The position numbers and the translations under genes were made by a program. A stretch of DNA of 64,000 nt. Origin: Lineus longissimus (taxonomy: Eukaryota > Nemertea > Pilidiophora > Heteronemertea > Lineidae). Shown one piece after another: positions 1-12,465 of this stretch. Under the pieces are notes generated by a model, which was given only the letters and a program-made list of their open reading frames with translations, did no database searches and was not told the origin of the DNA. Location: positions 11,465,431 through 11,529,430 of the forward strand of contig NC_088322.1 of assembly GCF_910592395.1 (NCBI RefSeq). The letters run 5' to 3'. Each line of letters starts with the position of its first letter. The first letter of the stretch is position 1.

Positions 1-9
1 CTGGCTGTA

Positions 10-129
10 GAGAACCCTCCCAAAGTTGCAGGGCTGGGGAAAACCAAATCTGTATTGGTTTAGAGAGCCCTGCCCATGTCGCAGGGCTGTTCTTATAAAA
101 GACATGGGGGCAGAAAACCAAATCTGCAT
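10..129. repeat. Diverged direct repeat
   Basis: Two adjacent stretches (about 10-56 and 62-129) share a start like AGAGARCCCTSCC, a central GCAGGGCTG and an end AAAACCAAATCTG. The second holds extra sequence in its middle. No coding potential is evident. It is a short, old duplication at the window edge. Confidence 0.5.
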
Positions 130-485
130 GATAAAAATCTTCTCTGCTTCTCCCTGAATATGGTATGGCCCAGCTCTATGTGCCTTCAGCCCTCAGAGAG
201 TGAATCCTTTACAAGACTGACATTTCCCTCTGAGGAGTGGCTCATATATTTATTGGTTTTTATGGATCGCTGATCATCGACGTGATAGATTTTATAAACG
301 CGGCATTCCCACGTCTAAATGATGCTGAGCTGTCTGGAGCTTCATCTCAATGGATCACAGTATCAATATGCTTCTCAGGCCAAAACAAGGGCAAGGCCGG
401 ATAGACTGAATCTCCAAGAATACGAAATCACGGCACAACACAATCTAACCAGCACCAGACTCATTCATGCACAGCTAAATCCTGC

Positions 486-640
486 AACATTTCCCTAAAC
501 ATCAACAAGATGATGCCATATTTCCCGAAAAACCAACAAAATGATGTCAAATTTCCTGAAACACCAACAAATTGATGACATATTTCCCGAAACACCAACG
601 AAATGATGCCATATTTCCCGAAACACGAACAAAATGACCT
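486..640. repeat. 31-bp tandem repeat, five copies
   Basis: Units start at about 486, 517, 548, 579 and 610, exactly 31 bases apart. Each has the core CATATTTCCCGAAACACCAA followed by CAAAATGATG with a few substitutions. The period is not a multiple of three and no ORF crosses the array, so this is a non-coding minisatellite. Confidence 0.85.
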
Positions 641-1494
641 GACAGAACAGCTTTATAATGCCAGTCTTTTGACAATTTTATCTCCCGATACTCCAGAGGA
701 TATGAGAGAGACTTAAAATGCAAGTAGTCATGAAGCGCCAGACCACCAAACCTTCCTACCAGAAATGATTAAAGAGAGTACTAATTAGTTAAATCCAACC
801 TTTGCTTGCTGTCAACTTCACCAAAAACTGTCTTAATCTGTCCACATTTTCCATCGCACACATTTTAACCTGGCCACATTTGCCAGCAAATCAACAAAAA
901 GACATTAGCTACAGCTACATGAGCACCCTTTTAAAAATCTCATGCAGACTCCAGGGTACAACATTTCCTCAGATAGGTCAGAGGAGAATAACATCCACTT
1001 TCATTAGCACAAAACCAGCTGACATGTTTTGCAGTCTTAAAAGGCATCCGTTTTCCGTCATCTCCAGGGTAGACCCAGGTCGTAACAAAAGACCACATCT
1101 CAGAAAAGACACAAGAATCCATCAACAGATTCTGTAACCTTTCCATTTTTCTGATGAACATTTTATCAGGGGGATTACAAGTTCTTCATATCACGCTTTT
1201 TTTCTATGCATCAACAGGTTTTATCACGGAGTGGCAGTCTTCAATTCAAAGGTATGGCCGTTTTTTTCCCAATCTTTCTGGCTGAATGCTTGAAGAAGCA
1301 TTTCAATGTATCTCTATCTCCTTGCTCAGAGGATTTATAGCCGCAATTGTTTTGACATAGAAGCGGCCGAAGTGTGAGACATTACAGCAGATATCATGGT
1401 GGGTGCTTCTAGTTGGCAGCATCTCGACACAAGGTACCGACATTGAATTTGCCTCCAGTTTTCACGAGGAGAAGCTGCTGTGGAAAAGAGGATG

Positions 1495-1560
1495 GGACTC
1501 TTAGCTACATGTAGGAAGCAAGAGGTCCTTGGTTCGAATCCAACATTAGGGTAGTCTCTT
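1495..1560 (+). repeat. SINE-like fragment with tRNA T-arm / B box
   Basis: The string GGTTCGAATCC at about 1532-1542 is a canonical RNA polymerase III B box and tRNA T loop. It is flanked by bases that pair in four of five T-stem positions and preceded by a variable-arm-like segment. The expected acceptor stem and D arm are not intact, so it is more likely a tRNA-derived SINE piece than a functional tRNA. Confidence 0.4.
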
Positions 1561-4500
1561 TGCTACCTTGCCAACAACAGCAACAACCAACAACACCAAA
1601 ACCTGGCACACAGAATATGTAATAGAACATAGAACCAGAAAATATCAAGAAACATGTGCGAACCTTCCAAGAAGTCTGACGAACTCAGGTATAAACCTGA
1701 CTTCAATGCACATCGCATTTCACTTTTGCCAAAAAATCTTGTTTACATGGTTTTTTCCTGTCGGGCGGCATCTATACCAGAACGAAGGAGAAAAGTTCAT
1801 GTTTCACCAGACATGAATCAGTGTTGTAGAAACAAGGGAAAACGATATAAACAAAAAGAATGATTTCGGATGGAAACTGGCACGTGTTCTGTGCAAAATA
1901 AGAGCAGGATAAAAAATAACGCCCAGTTGCTCAACACCAGCGTAAGCTAAACAGAACATTACCTCCGCTGGAGTAATTTCTTTACAATAGTAGCACGAGG
2001 ACTGAACGTCAATGTTACTGCCAACCAAGTGAGCAACGGGGCCCAGATTAACAGTTATCTCAGCAGTCCAGTTCTTTTTTTGACTCGCGAGACCCAGCAG
2101 TTGCCCAGAAGTGAAACAGTTCTGCCTTTCTCCCTGTAGAGCTCATCCAGATCCAGCAGCTGTAAACGGGTGAACCTCTCTATTTGTTGGCACTGGGAGG
2201 GTTAACGAAGCAACTCTGGCATGGAAGAGGATAATAGCAAAGAAATCACGGTAATAAGTTCAGCTTTCCAGCCACAAAACCACTGTTTATCTCCAGTATC
2301 TATTAAGTCTTCTGTAATCTTGCAAGTATCAGCAGTTATTAGTATTACTAGAGGTAGGCCATGCTCGGCCTAGGCTCATTGCTTTCAGACGCAAACTTGA
2401 AATATAGCCAGTGCCAGGCTGTGTACACTATGCTCGAATCTTCTCCAAATCAAAAATCGTCGGAACCCCAAACCCTTGCTTGGCCAAGGGTCGGAGCTAC
2501 ATTGCTAACCTCCCCCCAAGGCATTTGGTATTTACAAAATAAAACATGCAACTTATCAGATAATAATTACATTTGTACGTCCTCCAAGCTGGTCACCGAA
2601 AGCGGCCGATATGACTTCGGGTAGATCGTCTCTGTCTTCTTGGTCATTCTCGGCCGTCGAAATATCCCCTGGTAGAATCGAACAGGAACGGGAGGCTTGC
2701 TTGCCTGAACTGGTTTAACCAACACTGACATTATGCAGTTTGTTTACAAGCCGTTGACTCAGGTAGAAAAATATCAATGCGAAGGTAGATGTTCAACTGC
2801 CAGGTTTATGACTCGGGTAATAAGAATCTCGATTTGAAACAGGTCCCGATATATCCTGATGTTAAAGTACCCAAAGATATCCCTGTTATCTTTGTATGAT
2901 CCGGTAATTTCTTGTAGCAAAAAAGTTAAACTGTGTTGCGCAATTGTTGGTCATAAAGCCCACACATTCGTAACACAGCCTATAATAATAGGTCTAAAAG
3001 ATGTACCAAAGTGTACCTCAAGTTGCTTCAAAAAGGATAACCTTACGAAGATCTTATCCCTAATCCATTTAAAGAATTAACCTCCAAGTCATTCTGTTAA
3101 TACTCTGACATCACAATCTAAGAAGTCTATGTATGATCCATAACAAAATTGAATTTGATCCATTCTGTAGAGATAAAGAAAGGAACAATTTGAAATGAAT
3201 TCCATTGAAGATACTCCAGTTTCACACATCTTCGACAGCAAATACCAGACCGATACAAGATTTCATGACCAAACAAGATAGAGCTTTGTCCTTACATCTG
3301 ACAATACCACCCAAACAAGATAGGGAATAGAGGATAAATCTAAAGTTTTCTAGGCCTATTATTTACAAGACAATAAAACTGACACCAGCTGATTCCTATT
3401 GATTTTCATAAATTTAGTATACACCGAGTTTGTTGTTATTTGTGACAGTTTTATTAAAGGGACGATAGTCTACTAAAATGTTAGACCCTAACATTAATAA
3501 ACATCAGACAAGCTCGAGGAGAAGGTTGGTGTTGCAATCACAACTACTTAAGTTTGAACGAAATAATGCCTTAAGTTTAGTTTGAGAAGTTTTAGGAATG
3601 GTAACTGCTATTGGTTGTCTGACCAAACAGTGCTCGGGTAGAACTGTCACTTTTACCCAAACCTCAGCAAATTGCCTCCAGTTGGACTCTAAGTTGTCCT
3701 ACATGAATCAGCTCGTGAAAATATTGCCTATTATCAAAGCAAACATGGTCGCCACTCCAAAAATGAGTTTGCTTGAACTGATAGGGCAAGGGAGCTGGCT
3801 GGCCCAATTTCAATTAAATTTAGCATCCTTCTCCCTGTCCACTTATCCACGAAAATGCTGATATATCAGTCACAGATGCCTCCTTTTCCCAAAAAACATC
3901 TCACACCCGCTACAAAAAGTCCAAATTACGTCAGACGTTTTTAAATGATTGTCGATCCACTACATCACAAAGAACTAGGAGACAGATACTGGTACAATCC
4001 TATAAATGCAACAAGGATATAGACTACACTAATTAATGAGCACTAAATATGTCCTATATTGATACAGAAAGTAGGTCAAATACTTCATGACTAGAGTATG
4101 CAGGCAAAATATACACAATCTGTATATAATTTTCGGCTGGCCTGCTATAAATGGTTGAACCATGTAGGAAATGTACACAACCTATTGTGTTCGAGTGCAG
4201 ATGCCTGAGAGCCGACACTTATTTGATCTATGCGTAAATCTACAGAATCCTGTCATTAAATGCGCACAATGAACATAGACTGTCAACTAACTCCCAGAGA
4301 TATGATCATTGCACACACCAGGTTACAGAGCCATTTATTCTCAGACACCTTGGTCACAATGTTTCATCTTTTTAAAATGAATTTTGTATCAGACTAGTTG
4401 TGACCACAGAGGATTTGGCGAGACAATCATACAATCCGTCAAAAGGAAATTCTTGGCTGATTATGCCCGAGTGATATCAATGTGGTGTTTTAGAATTGAA

Positions 4501-7500
4501 ATTTATACCTCCATGATTGGTTGTCTCACCAAACATTTCTATGGTGGTGCTGTTTCAGCTGCCCCAAGCCTCAACGTGTCTGCCACCTTGGTTTCGGCCT
4601 AAATCTGACCCTAACCGGGCTCAAAAATCAGACATCTTCACACTACCAGACAATCCTTACAAGAGAGAAGACAAATGCAGATCTGAGCACTACAAGAGGC
4701 AAAACCAAGAACCTTTGTCTATCAAACAGCTTATTGTTTTGACGCTCAAGCTAGCTTCTCAGCCTGTGCTGTATCAACTCAATCTGGCCCAAGAATTCCA
4801 AACTCCTCTTAAGAATCACAACTTGTTCGAAACTGAAGTACACTCCAACCTTCAATCCTATTGCAATGATAATCGAATCCTTTGTGTAATGATGAATTTC
4901 AAACTTGTTTTTTATCAGTTTTGAGTTCCCGGAACTTCTGAATGGTAGAGCAGTGCAGCAAGATGCACAGGTACACCACCCAATGTGTACACCTACTGCA
5001 TGCATCCAGTATAAATAAAGAAATAAGGCCTGCCCACAAAGCCTGACTCATGTGGAAAATGATAGCAGGTTCAGCAGGCATCCAAGTAAACTTTCTATTT
5101 TTAGCTGTGTGGTTTATGCTTGGCTCAGGTTTACAACCGGGTCATCTGACTAGACTGTAAAAGTATCAGGAGAAAAGGGTTCACCCAAGCAGGGGGGGGG
5201 GGGCAAGACTCGCCTAACACTCACCCATTTTTTGCAAGAAGCGCAGGTATTGGTCAACCAGAACCGTTTCCTGGTCTCAACTTGAAATGACTAGTGACAA
5301 CCGGATCGACAATGGCCCATGATCATCTTACCTATAACTTATTACTCGTCCTGATTTATAGACTCAGATCAGGCTGGGATCCCAAAGGAGCTATTCTGAC
5401 CCGATAAAGATGCAATTTATTTCCATTTTGTTTCCCTGAATGGCTGAAAATATGGCTGATTGGCCCATTTGTGACGGATAATCAAATTCTGAGCAAGTCT
5501 TATATCTTGGAGAGTATGTCGGATGGGGAGCATGTTTCAGTGTGTAGATCTGCATTTCAGTCAACTCTTGGAGAATCAGAGCAAAACAGTGCCACTTGGT
5601 AACTTACACCGCAATCAAAGCATACCACAACACTATTTCATTCACTAACAATAGTCCTACTATATTTCCCATTATGCTACTACCGGTGAACACTGCATTA
5701 CGTCACAGAAGAAATTGTTGACCAGTAATGGATTTTTTACGGTCATGATGTCCCCCAGCACCGATTCATGGCGATTATCATGTTACGCTAATGCACACGT
5801 TGACAACGAGGATGTGAGACCTCATGATCAGGTTAGCTGCAGGAGGCTTGTGGCCGCCTGCAGCGGGGTCGACCGATGATGAGGGTGAAACAAGCCAAAA
5901 TAAATGTTATCGATTGGGAAGCTGTCTCTGCTTGACCAGCTGATCTGAGACGACCCAGCAAGGAAACAACAAATAATACAATGACACCCGAGAAACTTTG
6001 AGGAAATTGCATCGAAATCTGATGATGTGGAATGACAGGATGTAACATGATGGAAAATGGGCCATTCAGGGGTAAGGTCACAAATCTGAGAGACGAATAT
6101 TTGAGGAATATTTCAGTCGGCGAAATTGTGCTTGTTATTTGATGTATACTTTGGACGCGAAGTTCCCAGATGTTATTTGGTACATTTTCACTAAGGCTTT
6201 CTTCCGCAATGACATCACAGCGCGTTGTAGCATATGACGCTCACGACCAAAATACCAGTCCGAGGTATTAAAATGAAGTTGTTAAATGACACTATCTTGT
6301 TATCACTACAATTATACAAGCCCACTCAAGCATGTACCATACTGCATTAAATGTACTTTGCAATCAGTTAGTTCTGACCGTTAAAATCATTGATCAAATC
6401 GAGACGAAGGCATAAAAGTTTGATCAATTCACTCCTGATGAAGAGCATAAGGTCATCTATGTATGGACGGATTATCTATATTCTCTTTTTATATCTATAT
6501 TAATACGTCAGACTCGCAATCTACAGAATTTTTTTCTCCCAACAACTTAACCATGATACTCATTATCCAAACACTGGGGGAGGAGGACTACATGAATTGC
6601 TAAAGGATAAAGTTACAACCACCTGCACTTACTAGGTTAAACAATACAGCAGAGTTCTCATTAGGGTTGGGATGAAACACCTGTCTACTTTCAACCTAGT
6701 TCTTCCAACAGCGTTTCTTTTTACCTCCTGGTTTATACGGCCCCGGCACTCTATTAACCACGCATGACATTCATATCGACATAAGGACTAAACGATAAGG
6801 GAAGGAAAAGGATCCATCCTCTGCGTGAGTCCAGCAATGTGTAAAACTCTTGGTGAAAAAGTGTAAACCTGGAACAGAAAGTGTAATTCCTGGGTTTCTG
6901 ATGATTTAAGCATCATTTTAAAACAATTTTCCTTGAGTCAAAGTGTATATTGGCCCCCAAATGTGTAAGGGAAGGCAGCTCTGAGCAATGTCTAACAGTC
7001 GAAAATGTCACAACACATTTTATATCGAACAATATTATTTCCATAAAGATTTCAGCAAAATAAACATGTACAATGTACAAACACAAACAATAACATGATG
7101 ATTGTCGTACCTGCGTTTAAATATCTTATTCCCTATTTCGCTAACTATCCGTCGCACTCTCCTCAATAAATTCCATACCGTATCCAAAGGAGAAACTGTG
7201 ACCACCGTACCTTAACACGCGGCCATCTCTCGCTCAATGCGAGCAGTGTAAATCAATGAAACGCATATATCGATACTATGCATAGGTAGGCAGCAGTCAC
7301 GCGACACTGCAGCATACGACAATCACGGAACAAATAATCCATAAACGTACCATGTTCCTTCGACAATCAGAAAAATTGCAACATGGTTTGATTATAAATG
7401 AAGCAAGATTTTGACAGCTGAGGTAGATTTTGATAAAGTGCTGACGAGATTTCAATGTTGTTCAAGCCACAGGTGACCGTGGAGACATACTGTGGCCTTT

Positions 7501-8199
7501 CATTCTGTGCTGCCTCTGACAAGGCACTTCATCACACATGAGGATGGGAGACCAGATGGATAATTGACGAGGCCAAAAATGTCCCATGATACATAGAGCA
7601 TATGGACATGAAATTGGTCAATATATCAGCGCTATTGCGGGACCAAATTACATCAATCTAGTGCGGATGAACCATAACCTATCGTATGCCTCAATTACTT
7701 CTCATTAATTGGGATTAAGACAGCAGAGGCCTCTAATGGCAAGAGCTGGTACTGGTGAGGTAGTACTAGGTTACAATAGTGTACAAAGGTTAATAGTCTT
7801 TTCCTTTCTCCCTCAATCTTGGATGGTCATCAAGTATATGAAATAGTACAGCACTCTGGTGGCAGATGACAGAACTATTGGCTCAGAGCTTGTCGGTACA
7901 TGTAGTCTCAAGGACAATGAGTGGAATATTTGCCAAGAGGTGGCTGTAATAGTTAGTCGTGATGGTCCAATACAATGCGGGACATTTTGTCGATGAACTT
8001 GACTTGGGCTTGTATTGGACCGCTGGCTACTGTTGCCTAGCAGTAATAAGGTTTCTCATTAGTAATGTCTTCAGTTTTGTGCAAAAAGATTACAAATGAT
8101 CAACTGAATAGTAATAAATGTAATTAGTGCAAGGGTCACCTCCACGCAAATATGACCTTGACCTAAAAGAAATGTCACCATGGTAACATAAACACTTAC
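1561..8199. other. Non-coding stretch left of the 8.2-9.2 kb exon
   Basis: I see no exon here with convincing coding content plus splice sites on either strand. The ORFs present (up to 135 codons near 4517-4924) lack family motifs and look random. Minor items are a run of 12 G at 5192-5203 and a short shared motif, ATTGGTTGTCT, near 3609 and 4515. If the neurabin-like gene continues leftwards, this is intron. I did not find its RVxF/PDZ exons here, but short exons could be missed by eye. Confidence 0.5.
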
Positions 8200-9164
8200 C
8201 ACTTGCTAGAAGTTAATCCTCCATGTGAAGTTCTATCTGTCAACCCATAGGGAGAAGCACGGTCTAGAATCTCGTGGTCAGTATCTGTAACATTACCAGA
8301 CTTATCACAGTGATCCTTTAGATCCGAAGAATTTGATGATTTGCCGTCATTTGTCAATTGACCATTACAAGCACCAGAATTGAGTTGCGAATTCAAACCT
8401 TTTAGATTTGTAGCACAAGGAAGATGTCTATTATTATCAGGTGTTATTCGTCCTTTAGGCTTTGGATGGAAAACGTCATCCTCGATATCCGTATGAGAAT
8501 CGTAATTGCAGATTGTAGAGTCTAAATAATCTAATATTTCGTCGGTGTCATCATCCGTTACCTCCGTCAAGGTGTAATCACTAGGATCAGCAGCGTTACT
8601 GGACAGGTCAGTCTCGGATGAGTCGTTGTAATCGCTTGAAACATGCGACAAATTCGACGACGACCTCGGAAACTTATCTGTAAAACCATTCTTAGTACTG
8701 GAGCTGCCTTGGTCACTATAGAAATCTGTCAGTGTGGAACTGCAGTCATCAGTATCCGAGGCAGTTTCCGTGACCTGTGATGTCGAGACTCTGCGATTAT
8801 CACTTTTGTCTTCATCGCTTATAGGTGGCGCAGGAAGCGATGGGCACCCTAATCTTCCATCAATTACGGATGGGTGTCTGTCTCGTCCGTCCGAGCAATT
8901 CAACGACTCATGGAAACTCTGCGACTCGTGAAAACTCTGGGTACTGGAACAGCTTGGATGACGATCATCTGATGCCTCATCCGGGACGGTGCTGAGGCTG
9001 TTACTGATACTTGCGTCAGAAATATAACCGTGATCAAAAGAGTTCACAGGGACCGCTTCAGTTTTTTCATCCTCCGATTTGGTTCCTGGAGAAAACGATC
9101 GCCGCACACCTTCGGGGATCAACCTCGACCCAGTTGACTGGATTGTATCCTGGACGTTACCCAT
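8200..9164 (-). CDS. Acidic Ser/Asp-rich first coding exon, unidentified protein (321 codons, partial)
   Basis: I do not recognise this protein. A single ORF begins at ATG 9164 in a strong context (A at -3, G at +4) just after an in-frame TAG. It runs 321 codons plus two bases to a consensus splice donor (GTG|GTAAGT, exon end 8200); unspliced reading would reach a stop one codon later. The product starts MGN, the classic N-myristoylation signature. It is rich in Ser, Asp and Thr, with a short repeat SFHESQSFHES at residues 77-87 and a strongly acidic stretch at about 200-230. No folded domain or membrane segment is apparent, so it is probably disordered. The donor phase (2) equals that of the neurabin-like exon at 12466-14450, on the same strand 3.3 kb upstream. 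It could therefore be an alternative first exon of that gene. An independent gene continuing to the left is equally possible. Confidence 0.6.
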
Positions 9165-9178
9165 GATCTAATGTCAAC

Positions 9179-9379
9179 TTAAAAGTAGCGATATCGTTTC
9201 TCACAGAAAGTGATGGGTTCCTCCAAGAATCGTTTGAGGTTGGTGTCCTTGTAGAAAGACGTCTGGAATGAGGATCCGCTCTTTTTATCCAAATGACACA
9301 TCAACAGGCCACAATTTCGAGGTCTAGCTATTTCCAGAAAATCATCAAAATAAGCAACATCCGTCTGACACACTGACAC
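9179..9379 (-). other. Possible upstream ORF (66 codons) in the leader of the 8.2-9.2 kb exon
   Basis: A 66-codon ORF on the same strand ends 14 bases before the ATG at 9164. If transcription starts farther upstream it would be an upstream ORF able to reduce translation of the main ORF. No homology is recognised, and it may be chance. Confidence 0.2.
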
Positions 9380-12300
9380 TCAGCACTTTATCTATAAGGA
9401 GAATATATCAATGACGACTTTTGACTCGTACTTGAAAATACGCAAATCCAAAATTTACTCCAAACCGTTCCATTCCGAGAAAGCACTGAATGAGGTCAAA
9501 TTGACTGGTCCAATATAGCCAAATATGACATCTGCTAAAAAAGCTGAAGGTCAAAAAGCTACTCAACAATGCCAAGAACAGTGAACCTCGTGCCCGGGAC
9601 AAAGATGGAAAGGAAGTGTCTGAAATCCATTTGGCCAGAACTGAAAGTAATTGCCATGGAACAAGAAATCAGCCAAACTCCACACGACTTACATGTCAAA
9701 AAACCGACAATTAACCGAATGATGTATCAAAATGAAAATTTTCAAGACTTCCATTACGGGATCTGTTCTGCGGTGATGCAACATCGACTATGCAATTGCA
9801 TTGCTACCATAGTATATCACCATGACACAAACAAACAAGACATAATCCACATGCCGGACTGCCAACCCAGAATAAGGCAAGACATATCGGGCCATCGGTA
9901 AATCGCTCTCCCGATAGATCAATATACGCTCAATCAATTTGAATAAATCCCAAGGTCAATGGAGCTCATCTAATGATGCGTTACGCGTATAGTACTACCG
10001 CTGAGGCAGGGAACAGATCGAGTGTGAAAGATTTAATGCAACTAATCACTGCCCATCAGTTTACAACGAAAGTGACAAGAAAATTATGAGCGATAAAAAA
10101 ATTCATTTCGGACAACAGCGAACCCAAGGGGAAACAAGATGGTGTGAAGATTTATTGCAACTTGAAATCACCGCCAGCATATCAAAACCAAATTTACAAG
10201 AAGATTATGCATGAATGAAAATCGTCATGTGGTGCTGGTTCCGTCGCAGGACATGACGACTAACATTACTTGTTCGCACGGCACTTTAGTCGAAATGAGG
10301 GCACCGAAGTTCTGAAGGATATGTGACAACTTCACAGAGAGTCCTATATTGAATCATCACGTGCTTGAACTGCAAGTGGCCGGGCCACTCCAAACCTACA
10401 TTTCCACAATATTGAATCTGAAAAGCTGCAATAGTGAAGACACGAAATCCAGCACCTTTCTCCATCTTCAGAGTGTCGAAGATGTTCTGCCAACAACAAT
10501 GGAACTTTCCTTGTTTCTAAGTTATCTTTGTCACATGTATAGGCTACCCACTCATTACAGCCAGACACTGACAGTATGCAGGGCCTGGCCCATGAGTCAT
10601 CCTTACTCAGACTCAAGTTTTAATCGTCTCCAAGTCCAAGAATAGGAAGGACTGCATCCTGTCTCCGAGAATTGAAGTTCACTCAGTGACCTACTACTGT
10701 AAGCCCTTCAATTCTGTTTCAAGGTGACAATGTAGCATAGAAATCATGTTCATAATAAATCATGATGACTAGAATTGAATGTATTTTGATCTTTTTTTTA
10801 ATGAAATTAAGCTTGGGCCCTGGATGTACCACCATAGTTTAAATGACCAATGGTTTTGAAAGATGTGGGCAAATCATTAATATTATGTCAGCTTAAAGCT
10901 GCATTGGAATATCGGCCAAAATGGAAAGCCACTTGTGGGATGAAGATACAGTTCTAGGAAGATCTCGATTAAGAACACCTTTGATAGTTCTCTATCTCGA
11001 TTAAGAACACCTTTGACCAGTTCTCCTTAATAGAGAGGTATCCTGCTTGCTTAGAGAGGTAAATTTGAATCAAAATGACAATTAGAATCTCTCAAGACAG
11101 CCAACACCAACAAATAGAAGATTCGCCCTCCAAACAGAGAAAATCAGCCTATTGAAAGGGAACCTTTCGGAAAATCCTTGAATTGAATTCAGTCCGGAAA
11201 GTATTCCCATTTCAATTGTTCATCCAAGATCCAAAAATTCACAGCGTAAAAAAGCATCCAAAACTGAACGTGTAGCACACCATGTTTGACATTATAGGCC
11301 TTCTACACGGGCCTACAGGCAGGCAGCACAGAATCAATAAAATATGAAAAGTTCAAATGTAAATTGATGGTTCTCCTGCGGTGGATTGCACATGCATATC
11401 AATGCTTCATGGAGGACAGGTGTTCCTACCAACTTCAGTAATATTTAATTACAGCAGGCAGGGCAGCATTTGGTGGCAGTAACCATTGCAAAATAATAGG
11501 ATGTTTTCTCATTGTTGTGATATAAATTAATGGCCCTCATGGCGTGATATTAAAGGCCCTGTCAGTCATCAACAATTCCAGGTTTCGAATTTGAATTTGG
11601 ATCTCCAATTTGAGGCCTATTTCTACAATGTTACTGAAGTAAAAATATACCTACAGTTAGACCAGACCATGCTGAGCAGCGGACAGCAATGCTTTTATCT
11701 AACCAGCAAATAATATTCAAAAGTGTTGCCATCTTTCGTATTTCAATGAAACAAATGTCTGTGCACAAAAATTTGTAAATGTGTGACCTAAAAACCTGAA
11801 AACGATAAGATCTGGACATCTTTCTTCAAACATACTGTCCATTGTGGCAATGCTTCAAAGTCCTTTTTTAAAGCCAACAGCAAGGAGTAACATTCCCCCA
11901 TAAAAGAAGAAAAATGCTCGCCATCTATTCAGTGCAGTAGGAAGTACTTCATCTGGCCATGCCATCAGCTGGTGACATCTGCTAACTGAAAAGTAAACTA
12001 TCACAACAACACAGACGAGACCAGAAACGACAATTATGAATAAATAACACTGGATTGGAACTACTTTAATAAAATGCTCCCGTCAAAATAGGTTTTTTTT
12101 TCTCTAATAGAGTTCGATACATCAGAAAGTTACTACTTTAATAAAATGCTCCCGTCAAAATAGGTTTTTTTTCTCTAATAGAGTTCGATACATCAGAAAG
12201 TTACCATAGTTCCAAGTGAAATATTTTAACCAAATATTTTTTGTGTTGTTGGCCATCGCTTTGAGCCATGAAACTGATGAGTGGAGGGGGAAGAGCCAAA

Positions 12301-12465
12301 CATGTAAACTCATTTATTAGAGGGTAGAGGTCTACCTACAGTTGGAAAACAACTCCAACATGTCGGATTATAAACGGAGAGAAAAAAAAAGAAATTCCAC
12401 CAAGAGGGTAATCAATCTGATGCTATCCAAATCTCTAATCTAACAAGAAGTTCTAGTCTACTCAC
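9380..12465. other. Non-coding stretch between the two long minus-strand exons
   Basis: No supported exon. It probably forms the first coding intron of the neurabin-like gene. It contains a fragment of the AGAGAGGT inverted-repeat family (about 10955-11060), in which a segment TCTCGATTAAGAACACCTTTG is duplicated at about 10963 and 10994, and a 72-bp tandem duplication at 12060-12202. Confidence 0.5.
12060..12202. repeat. Two-copy ~72-bp tandem duplication
   Basis: Two near-identical copies (about 12060-12131 and 12132-12202) start ACTACTTTAATAAAATGCTC and end GATACATCAGAAAGTT. They differ mainly in the length of an internal T run, pointing to a recent slippage-type duplication. Confidence 0.9.

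Noticed and set aside
4517-4924. 135-codon plus-strand ORF
   Set aside because: No motif, no splice context and average base composition of the surrounding non-coding DNA.
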